A stretch of 64,000 bases of DNA from Salipaludibacillus sp047795645. GTDB lineage: Bacteria; Bacillota; Bacilli; Bacillales; Salisediminibacteriaceae. The stretch covers positions 4,464,001 through 4,528,000 of the forward strand of contig NZ_CP181045.1 in the NCBI RefSeq assembly GCF_047795645.1. The letters are read 5' to 3'. The notes below the pieces were generated by a model. It searched no databases. It was not told the origin of the DNA and worked only from the letters and a program-made list of their open reading frames with translations. Positions 1 to 7,858 of the stretch are shown piece after piece. The position numbers and the translations under genes were made by a program. Positions within the stretch are counted from its first letter, which is position 1; each line of letters begins with the position of its first letter.

Positions 1-1
1 T

Positions 2-301
2 GATGAACCGACGTTTGGCCAAGATGCAAAAACAACAGTAGAGTTAATGAACATTATTATTGAACTAAAAGAAAAAGGAACAACGATTGTTTTCGTCACT
101 CATGACATGGATTTAGTCGATCAGTATTGTGAAAGAACGTTTGTATTAGATGGTGGAAATATTGTTTTTCATGGTCATCCCGAGGACTTATGGAAGAAAA
201 CAGGTTTACTTAAACAAGCTAGGTTACGTCGACCATATCGTATTCGGAACATAGACTCTGAAAAAAATGAAGTAGGTGAAGTGTATGATCTCGTCCGTTA
301 A
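2..301 (+). CDS. ECF transporter ATP-binding subunit, C-terminal part (5' end outside window)
   Basis: The frame is open from base 2, so the gene starts upstream of the window. The visible part carries the Walker B and D-loop (DEPTFGQD), then the H-loop (VTHDMD), and a short basic tail, which is the end of an ABC ATPase. The DEPTFGQD form is common in the double-ATPase subunits of energy-coupling-factor vitamin importers such as YkoD. The next gene overlaps it and is an EcfT protein, which supports this. It would hydrolyse ATP at the inner face of the membrane to drive vitamin-precursor uptake. Hydroxymethylpyrimidine/thiamine is the likeliest substrate by YkoEDC analogy, but the substrate-binding subunit is not in view. 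Confidence 0.85.
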   Translation, partial: DEPTFGQDAKTTVELMNIIIELKEKGTTIVFVTHDMDLVDQYCERTFVLDGGNIVFHGHPEDLWKKTGLLKQARLRRPYRIRNIDSEKNEVGEVYDLVR

Positions 302-1064
302 CCCGGCGTTAAAAATGGTAGCGATCCTTGTTCCTGGTGTGTTACTAAGTTTTAGCTTTGATATCTTCACACCACTCGCCTACCTCGTGTTTACCGTAGC
401 TTTCACTTTCATATTTAGTGACATACCAATAAAAAAATGGTTGTTGTTTTTTTCGCCTTTTATTTTCTTAGCATTAGGCTTTGCTTGGATGACGGTTCTT
501 TACACGAGTGATAATTTCGCAGGAGGGCGTGTCCTTTTTGAATTCTGGTGGTTTGAAGTGACAACGGGGGGAGTCATGGTTGGGATTAGTCTTGCGCTTC
601 GCTCTCTGTGTTTCGTTGCTTTGTCGCTCATGTTTATCTTAACAACCGATTCAACGAAGTTTATGCTCAGTTTAATGCAACAATTCAAGCTGCCACCGAA
701 ACTCACGTTTGGAATTCTTGCCGGCTATCGGTTTTTACCTACATTTAAGCATGAATTTGAAGTGCTAAGACAGGCGCATAGAATTCGAGGGATTGGGCGT
801 GCAAAAGGTTTGAGGGGGCGGATACTTCAGTTTCGTCGCTATGCGATTCCACTTATGGCCAATGCGATTCGTAAAGCTGAACGGGTGGCGATTGCAATGG
901 AATCGAAGGGTTTTACTGGTGAAACAGATCGAACACATTATCATGAGATGTCGATTGGTAAAAAAGATTGGACATTTTTTGCTAGCATCGTTGGTACGTT
1001 TTTTATTGTCTTATTTGCATCCTACCAGTTAGGATATTTAAATATCTTTGGACGACAGTTTTAG
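285..1064 (+). CDS. ECF transporter transmembrane subunit EcfT (YkoC-like)
   Basis: This is an integral membrane scaffold that couples the ECF ATPases to the substrate-binding S component. Several hydrophobic helices are followed by the coupling region RQAHRIRGIGRAKG and a second conserved segment, AIAMESKGF. These correspond to the family's Ala-Arg-Gly-type motifs that dock on the ATPases. ATG at 285 is chosen because AGGTGA lies at 274-279; an in-frame GTG at 276 has no ribosome binding site. The start overlaps the end of the ATPase gene, so the two are translationally coupled. A strong hairpin terminator follows. Length (259 aa) fits the family; the thiamine-precursor assignment is by analogy only. 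Confidence 0.85.
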   Translation: MISSVNPALKMVAILVPGVLLSFSFDIFTPLAYLVFTVAFTFIFSDIPIKKWLLFFSPFIFLALGFAWMTVLYTSDNFAGGRVLFEFWWFEVTTGGVMVGISLALRSLCFVALSLMFILTTDSTKFMLSLMQQFKLPPKLTFGILAGYRFLPTFKHEFEVLRQAHRIRGIGRAKGLRGRILQFRRYAIPLMANAIRKAERVAIAMESKGFTGETDRTHYHEMSIGKKDWTFFASIVGTFFIVLFASYQLGYLNIFGRQF

Positions 1065-1072
1065 AATAGTAG

Positions 1073-1120
1073 AAAACACGACGCGGGTACTCATCGAGCG
1101 TCGTGTTTTAATAATTTTTT
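1073..1120 (+). terminator. Intrinsic terminator, probably bidirectional
   Basis: A 12-bp perfect stem (1073-1084 with 1098-1109, AAAACACGACGC arm) with a 13-nt loop is followed by AATAATTTTTT. It lies between the convergent EcfT and ROK regulator genes. The A-rich left flank lets it also serve the minus-strand gene, which ends at 1120. Confidence 0.85.
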
Positions 1121-2289
1121 TATACTACTCGTTTTAGAAATACTTCGATCATCAAGTAAGAGGCTCCTAATGCAATTCCAGTAGAATTTAAATCCGAGAA
1201 TTCTACAGAAAGGTTTTCACGATGGTAAGGGAGTGCTCTTGAACTGATAACCTGTTTTAGTGGGTTTTCAATCCACTTTTGCGCTTTCGTGATGCGATTG
1301 CCAATAACAATCAGCTCAGGATTAAATATGTTTACCATATTAATGATACCTTGACCTAAATATCCTCCGACTTCATGGAAAATATTGATTGCACTTGGGT
1401 TATTGTTCGAAGCTTTTATGACTAAATCTCCAAGGGAATTTTTCTCAGAAAATACTTGTTCGGCTTTTTTGACCAACGCTTGCTCTGATGCAAAAAGTTC
1501 CCAACAACCCTTATTACCGCATGTACATTTTGGTCCGTTAGTTTCGATACTCATATGGCCGAATTCTCCTGAAAAGCCTTCCTGCCCTTTGTATATACGG
1601 TCGTTAACAATTAAACCGCTTCCAATACCAATCCCAACACTTAAGTAAATCATATTTTTAGAGTCTTTTCCTTTACCAAATATTCGTTCGCCATATGCAC
1701 CAGCATTAGCTTCATTTTCTACTTGGACAGGGATATTAAACATATTTTCAATGTGATACTTCAAATCAACATTTTCCCAATGTAAGTTTGGTGCGAATAA
1801 GACTTTCCCATTTTCATTGACAATTCCAGGTACACCAATGCCGATGCCGACAACACCATAAGTAGTATTGCTAGCTAAGTTGGTGAGGTCAGTTATTAAC
1901 TTTTGGAGAAGGTTTAGTATATTATCGACGTCTGTATTGTCAGTACTTATTTCAATTTTATTTAAAATCGATCCAGATAGATCAGTAAGAGTTCCTAACA
2001 GGTAATTTACCCCAATATCTATACCTATTGCATTGCCAGATCGATTTTGAAACATTAGAAGAACAGGCCTTCTTCCACCACTTGATTGGCCTGGACCAAT
2101 CTCATAAATCAAGTCCTCATTTACTAATTCTGCGACAAGGCTTGAAACTGTCCCCTTATTTAAACCAGTTGAAATAGAAACTTGTGCTCTAGATAAAGGT
2201 GCATTTGTACGGATTGAATTTAGAACAAGATTTTTATTCATTCTTTTTATATAAGTTTGATCTCCAGTTATTCCCACATCTACCACCAC
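1120..2289 (-). CDS. xylR: ROK-family transcriptional repressor, xylose repressor XylR type
   Basis: This DNA-binding repressor is expected to release xylose genes when xylose is present. The N-terminal winged helix-turn-helix (about 31-60, SRAQVSISTGLNKGTVSSLV) and GQSSGGRRPV are XylR hallmarks. The C-terminal sugar-kinase-like ROK domain starts at DIGVNYLLGTLTD and has the zinc site H245 plus C255, C257 and C262 (CTCGNKGC). The 389 aa length matches XylR. The start is uncertain: GTG at 2289 has a weak ribosome binding site, but Bacillus XylR proteins begin about here, just before DQTYIKRMN. Two XylR-like operators in this window, at 9587-9615 and 13709-13733, are its probable targets. Confidence 0.9.
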   Translation of the reverse strand: MVVDVGITGDQTYIKRMNKNLVLNSIRTNAPLSRAQVSISTGLNKGTVSSLVAELVNEDLIYEIGPGQSSGGRRPVLLMFQNRSGNAIGIDIGVNYLLGTLTDLSGSILNKIEISTDNTDVDNILNLLQKLITDLTNLASNTTYGVVGIGIGVPGIVNENGKVLFAPNLHWENVDLKYHIENMFNIPVQVENEANAGAYGERIFGKGKDSKNMIYLSVGIGIGSGLIVNDRIYKGQEGFSGEFGHMSIETNGPKCTCGNKGCWELFASEQALVKKAEQVFSEKNSLGDLVIKASNNNPSAINIFHEVGGYLGQGIINMVNIFNPELIVIGNRITKAQKWIENPLKQVISSRALPYHRENLSVEFSDLNSTGIALGASYLMIEVFLKRVV

Positions 2290-2379
2290 TTCATATATTC
2301 ATTGTACATATTATTATAGGTTGAGAACCTTCTATTGTACAGGTCTTGTATAAAATAATATGATTAATTAGGTATATCT

Positions 2380-2721
2380 TTAGTTATTCCATGAACTAAT
2401 TAAACTGTCATCAAGCCCTTTGTAGGTTTCTGTTTCATTTTTAACAGAGGATAATTCAATCACAGTTACTACATTTTTTGTCATTGTAAAATCGAATGTA
2501 ATTGTCTGGTCTGTTGTTTCCACTTCCTTGTAAATACCTATATCTTCGTGAAGAAGACCATGTCCTCTTATATATTTATACTCAATGTCCTTTTCCACTA
2601 TTTTAGGTGATCTACGTATTCCTTTTGCAATGCAAGACCTAAGCGCCCAGTTCCAATACAATATTTCCAGCGGTCAAGAAAAGTATGAGAGTTGTTTCGA
2701 TTAATTTGAATCGTTTTCCAT
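2380..2721 (-). pseudogene. Remnant of a GH39 beta-xylosidase gene, internally deleted and frameshifted
   Basis: Read on the minus strand from about 2721, one frame gives TIQINRN then WKYCIGTGRLGLALQKEY and DHLK. These resemble the N-terminus of GH39 beta-xylosidases (CVGTGRxxLALRKDY). A lost A after DHLK forces a shift into the next frame, which continues IVEKDIEYKYIRGHGLL and GIYKEVE, still GH39 N-terminal. The text then jumps to VVTVIELSSV and TYKGLDDSLI, the typical GH39 C-terminus. About 400 codons of the catalytic barrel are missing. The ATG at 2719-2721 is also out of frame by one base. The gene cannot make an enzyme. Family assignment is from remembered family motifs. Confidence 0.7.
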
Positions 2722-2768
2722 TGTAATGCTACTTAAGTGGAGATTTATTTTTAACTAATTACTGTGTA

Positions 2769-2784
2769 TGTCAAACGCTTTCAT
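2769..2784 (-). promoter_or_regulatory. Candidate cre (CcpA) site
   Basis: On the minus strand this reads ATGAAAGCGTTTGACA. The ATGAAAGCG half is perfect; the right half is displaced by one base from the consensus. It could serve catabolite repression of the uronate genes. Weak on its own. Confidence 0.35.
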
Positions 2785-3076
2785 TTAAAATGTATTTAAG
2801 TAAAGGCTTGAGCTAATTACTAAAAATTATCATAGTTAAACTATTTTAGATTTAGGTCGACCGGAATTCAGAATCTATAAAATCCGATTAATGATAAGTG
2901 AAGCAGAATGAGAAAAACTATTGTGTTATTGATATTCGTTTGATAAAATCGTTACTAACATACTAGTCATACTAACATTATCGCAAAATTTTTTTCTGAA
3001 ATCAACAGTATAAATGAATTAAAGAAATTATTTGTGTATTAATAAGGATTCTATACGCAATTGCTAAACAAAATTA

Positions 3077-3114
3077 ATGGAAGCGTTATTATTTTTGTTC
3101 TATAATTTTATAAT
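3077..3114 (+). promoter_or_regulatory. Candidate cre site with overlapping -10 boxes for the GH67 operon
   Basis: ATGGAAGCGTTATTA (3077-3091) matches the cre consensus in its left half and core. TATAAT occurs at 3101-3106 and 3109-3114. No good -35 is visible at the right distance, so a promoter here could need an activator. Position relative to GH67 is plausible for carbon catabolite control. Confidence 0.4.
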
Positions 3115-3353
3115 CATCAAAGAAACAGCAACAAGATAAATCTTTAGTAACGAAGTCAATTTAACATAGAGAGGAGAGAGTATATTGGATTGAGAAAATA
3201 TGTTGATATTGCGATAGATTCGACTGGTAAGCTTTTGTATCTAGTGAATCAAGAAGGGGAACATCATCTTCGATTATAAAAGGAGGATTTAATTTAACTA
3301 ACGCAATGGCAGAATTAACGTTGCCCATGAAAAGTTAATTAGGAGGAAGAATA

Positions 3354-5438
3354 ATGACAGAGAATAATGACATGACAACAGTATTCATCGATGGAATTGA
3401 TGAACACGAAGTGAATAGTTATAAAGCGTGGTTACAATATTCAGGCAAGTCATCTTCAGACTATACGAGGCAGATTACGCCTTTGATTTCTAATATTGTC
3501 GTAGAAGAGGATTCGTTAATTTTGAAATCCGCGAAAGAAGAGCTTGTTCAAGCGATATCATCTATGTTCGGTATCTCGCCAAAAGTAACGAAGAAGAAAG
3601 AAACTGATAAAGCGCTTATACTCACAACGGCATTAACGGAGTTACCTAATAATAGTGATTACACAGTAAGTAATGAAGGATTCAGAATAGAAACAGTCAA
3701 CAATCAAGAGATTTATATTGCTGGGAAAACAGACCAAGGCATTTTATATGGAGTATATCATATCCTTCGTCTCCTTCAAATGGAGGAATCAATTGTTGAT
3801 TTATCGATTTATGAAAACCCTGTAAATCAAGTGCGAATGGTGAATCATTGGGATAACATTGATGGTTCCATTGAAAGAGGGTATGCAGGAAAATCAATTT
3901 TCTTTAAAGATAACCAATTTCGAAAAAATTTCACTAGACTTAAAGATTATGCAAGATTACTAGCTTCTGTTGGAATTAATTCTGTTTCTATTAATAATGT
4001 TAACGTTCATCAGGTTGAATCAAAATTGATTACTCATGACTACTTACCAGATGTAAAAAGAGTGGCAGCAATTTTTCGTGCTTATGGCGTATCTACATAC
4101 TTGAGTGTTAACTATGCTAGTCCAATTGAAATTGGTGGCATTGACACGGCTGATCCACTTGATAATCGAGTGAAGGATTTTTGGAAACAAGCAGCTGAAA
4201 CTATCTATAGCTACATTCCAGATTTCGGAGGCTTTGTTGTTAAAGCCGATTCTGAAAATCGTCCAGGCCCATTTACGTACGACCGAAATCATGCAGAAGG
4301 ATCCAATATGCTTGCAGAAGCATTAGAACCATTTGGAGGTCACGTAGTCTGGAGGTGTTTTGTCTATAACTGTAAACAGGATTGGCGGGATCGCGTGACG
4401 GATAGAGCGCGAGCAGCTTACGATCACTTTATGCCACTAGATGGTGAATTTAAAGACAATGTTATATTACAAATAAAAAATGGTCCAATGGATTTTCAAG
4501 TTAGAGAACCTGTTTCGCCACTCATTGGAGGTTTAAAAAATACCAACCAATTTATTGAATTCCAAATAACACAAGAATATTTGGGGCAACAAAAACATTT
4601 GGCTTACCTCATACCGCAATGGAAAGAAGTGATGGAATTTGATACCTATTCAGAAGGCGAAAATTCTACAGTTAAAAAAATAGTCAGTGGAGTGCTACTT
4701 AACCAAAAAATTAGTGGTGTAGCGGCTGTTACTAATATCGGAGATGACCATAATTGGACGGGGCATACACTAGCACAAGCGAATTTTTACGGGTACGGTC
4801 GATTAACTTGGAACTCAGATATTTCATCAGAACAAATTGCAGATGAATGGATTCGCTGTACATTTGGAAATATAGAGCAAATAAAATCAATTGTTTCTAA
4901 GATGCTTATGAACTCATGGGAAGTCTATGAAAATTACACATCGCCTTTGGGAGTTGGTTGGATGGTTAACCCTAACCATCACTATGGACCAAATATTGAT
5001 GGTTATGAATATCAAGCATGGGGAACTTATCACTTTGCTGATCGAGATGGTATCGGGGTAGATCGAACAGTGGAAACTGGAACAGGCTATTCCGGTCAAT
5101 ATTTTAGCCCGTGTGCTGAGGTTTATGAGTCTTTGGAACAATGTCCGGATGAATTAATATTATTTTTCCACCATGTACCTTATACGCATCAGTTGCACTC
5201 TGGTAAAACAGTGATTCAACACATTTATGACACGCATTTTCTAGGAGTAGAGCAGGCGCTAGGGATGGTGAATCAATGGAAAGAATTAGAAGGTACGATG
5301 GATATTACTCGTTATGAAGAGGTTTTGGATCGACTTAAAGGACAATATGAGCACTCAAAGGAATGGCGAGATATTATTAACACCTATTTTTATCGAAAGT
5401 CGGGTATTGATGATAAGCACAAACGTAAAATTTATTAA
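3354..5438 (+). CDS. aguA: GH67 xylan alpha-1,2-glucuronidase
   Basis: This enzyme removes 4-O-methyl-glucuronic acid from the non-reducing end of aldouronates derived from glucuronoxylan. No signal peptide is present, so it acts in the cytoplasm after import. The 694 aa chain has the GH67 signatures FVVKADSENRPGP with the probable general acid E301, and PMDFQVREPVSPL with D380 and E385 as the paired catalytic base residues. NHWDNIDGSIERGYAGKSIF is the substrate-binding N-terminal barrel motif. The start has AGGAGG upstream at good spacing. The gene leads a tight uronate operon with mannonate dehydratase and fructuronate reductase. Residue roles are transferred from Geobacillus AguA. Confidence 0.96.
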   Translation: MTENNDMTTVFIDGIDEHEVNSYKAWLQYSGKSSSDYTRQITPLISNIVVEEDSLILKSAKEELVQAISSMFGISPKVTKKKETDKALILTTALTELPNNSDYTVSNEGFRIETVNNQEIYIAGKTDQGILYGVYHILRLLQMEESIVDLSIYENPVNQVRMVNHWDNIDGSIERGYAGKSIFFKDNQFRKNFTRLKDYARLLASVGINSVSINNVNVHQVESKLITHDYLPDVKRVAAIFRAYGVSTYLSVNYASPIEIGGIDTADPLDNRVKDFWKQAAETIYSYIPDFGGFVVKADSENRPGPFTYDRNHAEGSNMLAEALEPFGGHVVWRCFVYNCKQDWRDRVTDRARAAYDHFMPLDGEFKDNVILQIKNGPMDFQVREPVSPLIGGLKNTNQFIEFQITQEYLGQQKHLAYLIPQWKEVMEFDTYSEGENSTVKKIVSGVLLNQKISGVAAVTNIGDDHNWTGHTLAQANFYGYGRLTWNSDISSEQIADEWIRCTFGNIEQIKSIVSKMLMNSWEVYENYTSPLGVGWMVNPNHHYGPNIDGYEYQAWGTYHFADRDGIGVDRTVETGTGYSGQYFSPCAEVYESLEQCPDELILFFHHVPYTHQLHSGKTVIQHIYDTHFLGVEQALGMVNQWKELEGTMDITRYEEVLDRLKGQYEHSKEWRDIINTYFYRKSGIDDKHKRKIY

Positions 5439-5463
5439 AAAAATTTGTGAAGGGGCAATGAGG

Positions 5464-6576
5464 ATGCAAATGACATTCCGATGGTTCGGGAGCATGGATG
5501 ACAGTGTTTCCTTAAGACATATAAAACAAATACCAGGTGTTACAGGGATAGTAGGTGCGATTTTTGATATTCCAGCCGGAGAAGTTTGGCCTGCTGGAAG
5601 AATCAAAGAATTGCATGACGAAGTGACTGAGAGTGGATTGAAGCTTGAAGTCATCGAAAGTGTCAATGTCCATGAAGATATAAAATTAGGATTACCTTCG
5701 AGAGAAAAGTATATTGAAAATTATATAGAGACAATTCGAAATTTATCTCAATTCGGTGTGAAAGTTATTTGTTATAATTTTATGCCAGTGTTTGACTGGA
5801 CTCGCTCTGAACTCGCTAAAGAACTGCCCGATGGTTCGACAGTACTCTCCTATGAAAAAAATAAAATAGATGACTTGCAACCTCAAGATGTTGTGAAACA
5901 AATTGCGGAAAGTGCAAACGGCTATTCTATGCCAGGTTGGGAGCCGGAACGCTTAAAAACGATTAGTCACTTATTTGAACAGTATAAAGATGTGACAGAA
6001 GAAGATTTATTCAATAATCTTCAATATTTTCTCGAAAAAGTGATTCCAGTAGCTGAAGCATGTAATATTAAAATGGCAATTCATCCTGATGATCCACCTT
6101 GGTCTGTTTTTGGGTTACCAAGAATTGTGACGAATCAAGATAATTTAGCAAGAATTCTTCAATTGGTTGATCGTCCTGCTAACGGTTTAACTTTATGCTC
6201 AGGTTCATTGGGGGCAAATCGAAATAATAATATTCCGGAGATATTTAAAAGGTTTGTGGAAATAGGGCGTGTTCCATTTGTTCATATTCGTAATGTAAAG
6301 GTTCTTGAAAATGGTGATTTTTATGAAACTTCTCACCGTAATTCAGAAGGGTCGCTTAATATTTGTGAAATTGTGAAAGTACTGCATGAAGCAAATTTTA
6401 CTGGATATGTTCGACCTGATCATGGACGGATGATCTGGGACGAACAAGCTCGTCCAGGTTATGGCCTCTATGACCGTGCGCTAGGAATTATGTACTTGCA
6501 TGGTATTTGGGATTGTTTATCGAAAAAAGCTAAGGAAGGAATGGTAGTGAATGGAAACAAAACACTCGAATCTTAA
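5464..6576 (+). CDS. uxuA: Mannonate dehydratase
   Basis: This enzyme dehydrates D-mannonate to 2-keto-3-deoxy-D-gluconate (EC 4.2.1.8), a step of cytoplasmic glucuronate catabolism. The protein starts MQMTFRWFG and contains IKQIPGVTGIVGA, ESVNVHEDIKLGLPSREKYI, MPVFDWTRSELAKEL and the metal-site segments AIHPDDPP, SGSLGANRNNNIPE and YVRPDHGRMIW. These are diagnostic for UxuA. ATG 5464 is preferred because AGGGG at 5451-5455 is well spaced; ATG 5458 is an alternative, and the longer frame from 5314 would overlap GH67. The 370 aa length is normal. It overlaps the next gene by 26 bp, indicating translational coupling. Confidence 0.95.
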   Translation: MQMTFRWFGSMDDSVSLRHIKQIPGVTGIVGAIFDIPAGEVWPAGRIKELHDEVTESGLKLEVIESVNVHEDIKLGLPSREKYIENYIETIRNLSQFGVKVICYNFMPVFDWTRSELAKELPDGSTVLSYEKNKIDDLQPQDVVKQIAESANGYSMPGWEPERLKTISHLFEQYKDVTEEDLFNNLQYFLEKVIPVAEACNIKMAIHPDDPPWSVFGLPRIVTNQDNLARILQLVDRPANGLTLCSGSLGANRNNNIPEIFKRFVEIGRVPFVHIRNVKVLENGDFYETSHRNSEGSLNICEIVKVLHEANFTGYVRPDHGRMIWDEQARPGYGLYDRALGIMYLHGIWDCLSKKAKEGMVVNGNKTLES

Positions 6577-7396
6577 AAATAAAGTCGCAGTAATAACTGG
6601 AGGGGGTGGCGTCCTTTGTGGGTCCATGGCCAAAAAACTTGCAAATCAAGGAATGAAAGTGGCGGTTTTAAACCGAACATTGCAAAAAGCACAAGCTGTA
6701 TCCAATGAAATTGTAGAAAATGGTGGAGAAGCGATTGCGATCAGTTGTGATGTTACAGATCGTTCAAGCGTTGAAGAGGCAGATAGGATTGTCATGGAAA
6801 AGTTTGGCCAAGTCAACGTGTTGATTAATGGTGCTGGTGGTAATCACCCGAAAGGATCAACAACGAATGAAGTGTTTAGAAAAGAGGATCAATTGGACAA
6901 TGAAGCGGTCAGTTTTTTCGATTTAACTACAGAAGGCTTTGATTATGTGTTTCAGTTAAATATGATTGGTTCGCTTATTCCGAGCCAGATTTTTTCGAAA
7001 AGGATGCTCGAAAATCAGGGGACAATTATAAACATCTCATCGATGAGTGCGCCTTCACCTATGACAAAGGTTCCTGCTTACAGTGCCGCAAAAGCAGCGA
7101 TAAATAACTTTACACAGTGGTTAGCTGTACATTTCGCTGGTACTGGCATTCGAGTTAATGCGATCGCACCTGGTTTTTTTCTTACTGAACAGAATCGAAA
7201 ACTACTAACAAATGAGGATGGATCATACACACCGCGCTCACAAAAAATTATAGACCATACACCAATGGAAAGACTTGGGAAACCAGAAGATTTACACGGA
7301 ACTGTCTTATGGTTAATAGATGAAGAGTATAGTCAGTTTGTGACAGGAATTTGCGTTCCCGTAGATGGTGGATTTATGGCTTACTCAGGTGTGTAA
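6551..7396 (+). CDS. uxuB: SDR-family D-mannonate oxidoreductase / fructuronate reductase (UxuB-like)
   Basis: A short-chain dehydrogenase with TGGGGVLCG (16-24) as the NAD(P)-binding glycine motif and the catalytic S163/S164, Y177 and K181 (YSAAK). SNEIVENGGEAIAISCDVTD is the usual second strand region. It likely interconverts D-fructuronate and D-mannonate, feeding UxuA, by analogy with B. subtilis UxuB/YjmF, which is an SDR rather than the enterobacterial long-chain type. It follows uxuA with a 26-bp overlap. The operon context decides the function; sequence alone would only say SDR. Glucuronate isomerase, KDG kinase and aldolase are absent from this window, so the pathway is completed elsewhere. 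Confidence 0.87.
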   Translation: METKHSNLKNKVAVITGGGGVLCGSMAKKLANQGMKVAVLNRTLQKAQAVSNEIVENGGEAIAISCDVTDRSSVEEADRIVMEKFGQVNVLINGAGGNHPKGSTTNEVFRKEDQLDNEAVSFFDLTTEGFDYVFQLNMIGSLIPSQIFSKRMLENQGTIINISSMSAPSPMTKVPAYSAAKAAINNFTQWLAVHFAGTGIRVNAIAPGFFLTEQNRKLLTNEDGSYTPRSQKIIDHTPMERLGKPEDLHGTVLWLIDEEYSQFVTGICVPVDGGFMAYSGV

Positions 7397-7443
7397 TAGA
7401 TCGGAACAATTGTTTAATAATGAAAAAGTATAATTTGTTCCAA

Positions 7444-7484
7444 GTGTCTAGCATGGCCCCTTCGTCTCAAGCTCCCATAGACAC
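7444..7484 (+). repeat. Imperfect inverted repeat (hairpin 1 of a two-hairpin element)
   Basis: GTGTCTA, a 3-base bulge, then TGG pairs with CCATAGACAC (7475-7484). It is C/T-rich in the loop and unlike the AT-rich surroundings. It could be an RNA fold or the end of a dispersed element. Confidence 0.5.
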
Positions 7485-7519
7485 ATCAACAGCTAAAAGC
7501 TTCTGTAATAAACGCGCGT

Positions 7520-7552
7520 ATACTGCACAAGTGGTTGTCACTTGTGCAGTAT
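7520..7552 (+). terminator. Perfect 14-bp hairpin, possible terminator of the GH67-uxuA-uxuB operon
   Basis: ATACTGCACAAGTG (7520-7533) pairs perfectly with 7539-7552 around a GTTGT loop. The tail is TTAATTAT rather than a clean T run, so termination strength is uncertain. Position downstream of the uronate operon fits. Confidence 0.5.
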
Positions 7553-7858
7553 TTAATTATAAGCAGAAACATCGGGAAGGAGAATATAACATAGTTAACT
7601 CTTTACAATTAAAAATAAATAAACTAAAATTAAAGCATCTTAGTCTAATCGATAAACAAAGTGGGTGGTCATTAAGGCATTGTTTAGTTTTGATAAAATA
7701 CACCAATGATTTCATTGAATCGACGGGAAGTTAATTTAGAGTAAGGGTAAATTTAGGAGCTTGTTTAGACTAAAATGAAACAACGTTGCAGATACAGTAA
7801 AGCAAGGAAATTGCTAGGAATGGCAAAGCATATAAATCTAATTGAAGAGGTGAATAAA

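Larger units (their letters stand above)
2722..3353. other. 632-bp intergenic/leader region upstream of the alpha-glucuronidase gene
   Basis: No long gene is present. The region contains two cre-like sites (2769-2784 and 3077-3091), two overlapping TATAAT boxes at 3101-3106 and 3109-3114, and a 29-codon frame at 3190-3279 opened by TTG behind AGGAGAG. A second strong Shine-Dalgarno (AGGAGG, 3280-3285) is followed by a 10-codon frame from ATG near 3306. The real gene then has its own AGGAGG. The two mini-frames may be leader peptides or debris of a lost gene. Confidence 0.5.
7397..7858. other. 462-bp spacer with two large inverted repeats
   Basis: No convincing protein gene. An open frame here runs into the SDR gene in another phase and has no family features. 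The left part holds two hairpins, listed separately. The right part is AT-rich and includes TTGTTT/AAACAA arms at 7761-7783. The only recognised signal at the end is the GH43 ribosome binding site. Confidence 0.6.

Noticed and set aside
2380..2399. TTAGTT/AACTAA inverted repeat near the ROK repressor gene, resembling a XylR operator
   Set aside because: The arms are separated by 8 bp, not the 13 bp of the two good sites, which puts the half-sites on opposite helix faces. It also lies inside the coding tail of the GH39 remnant.
5314..5463. Extended N-terminus for mannonate dehydratase overlapping GH67
   Set aside because: UxuA proteins begin at MxMTFRWFG; the extension lies in GH67 coding sequence and lacks a ribosome binding site.
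7420..7734. Open frame of about 104 codons between uxuB and the GH43 gene
   Set aside because: No ribosome binding site, runs through two large hairpins, no helix or family pattern, and the composition is unlike its neighbours' coding sequence.
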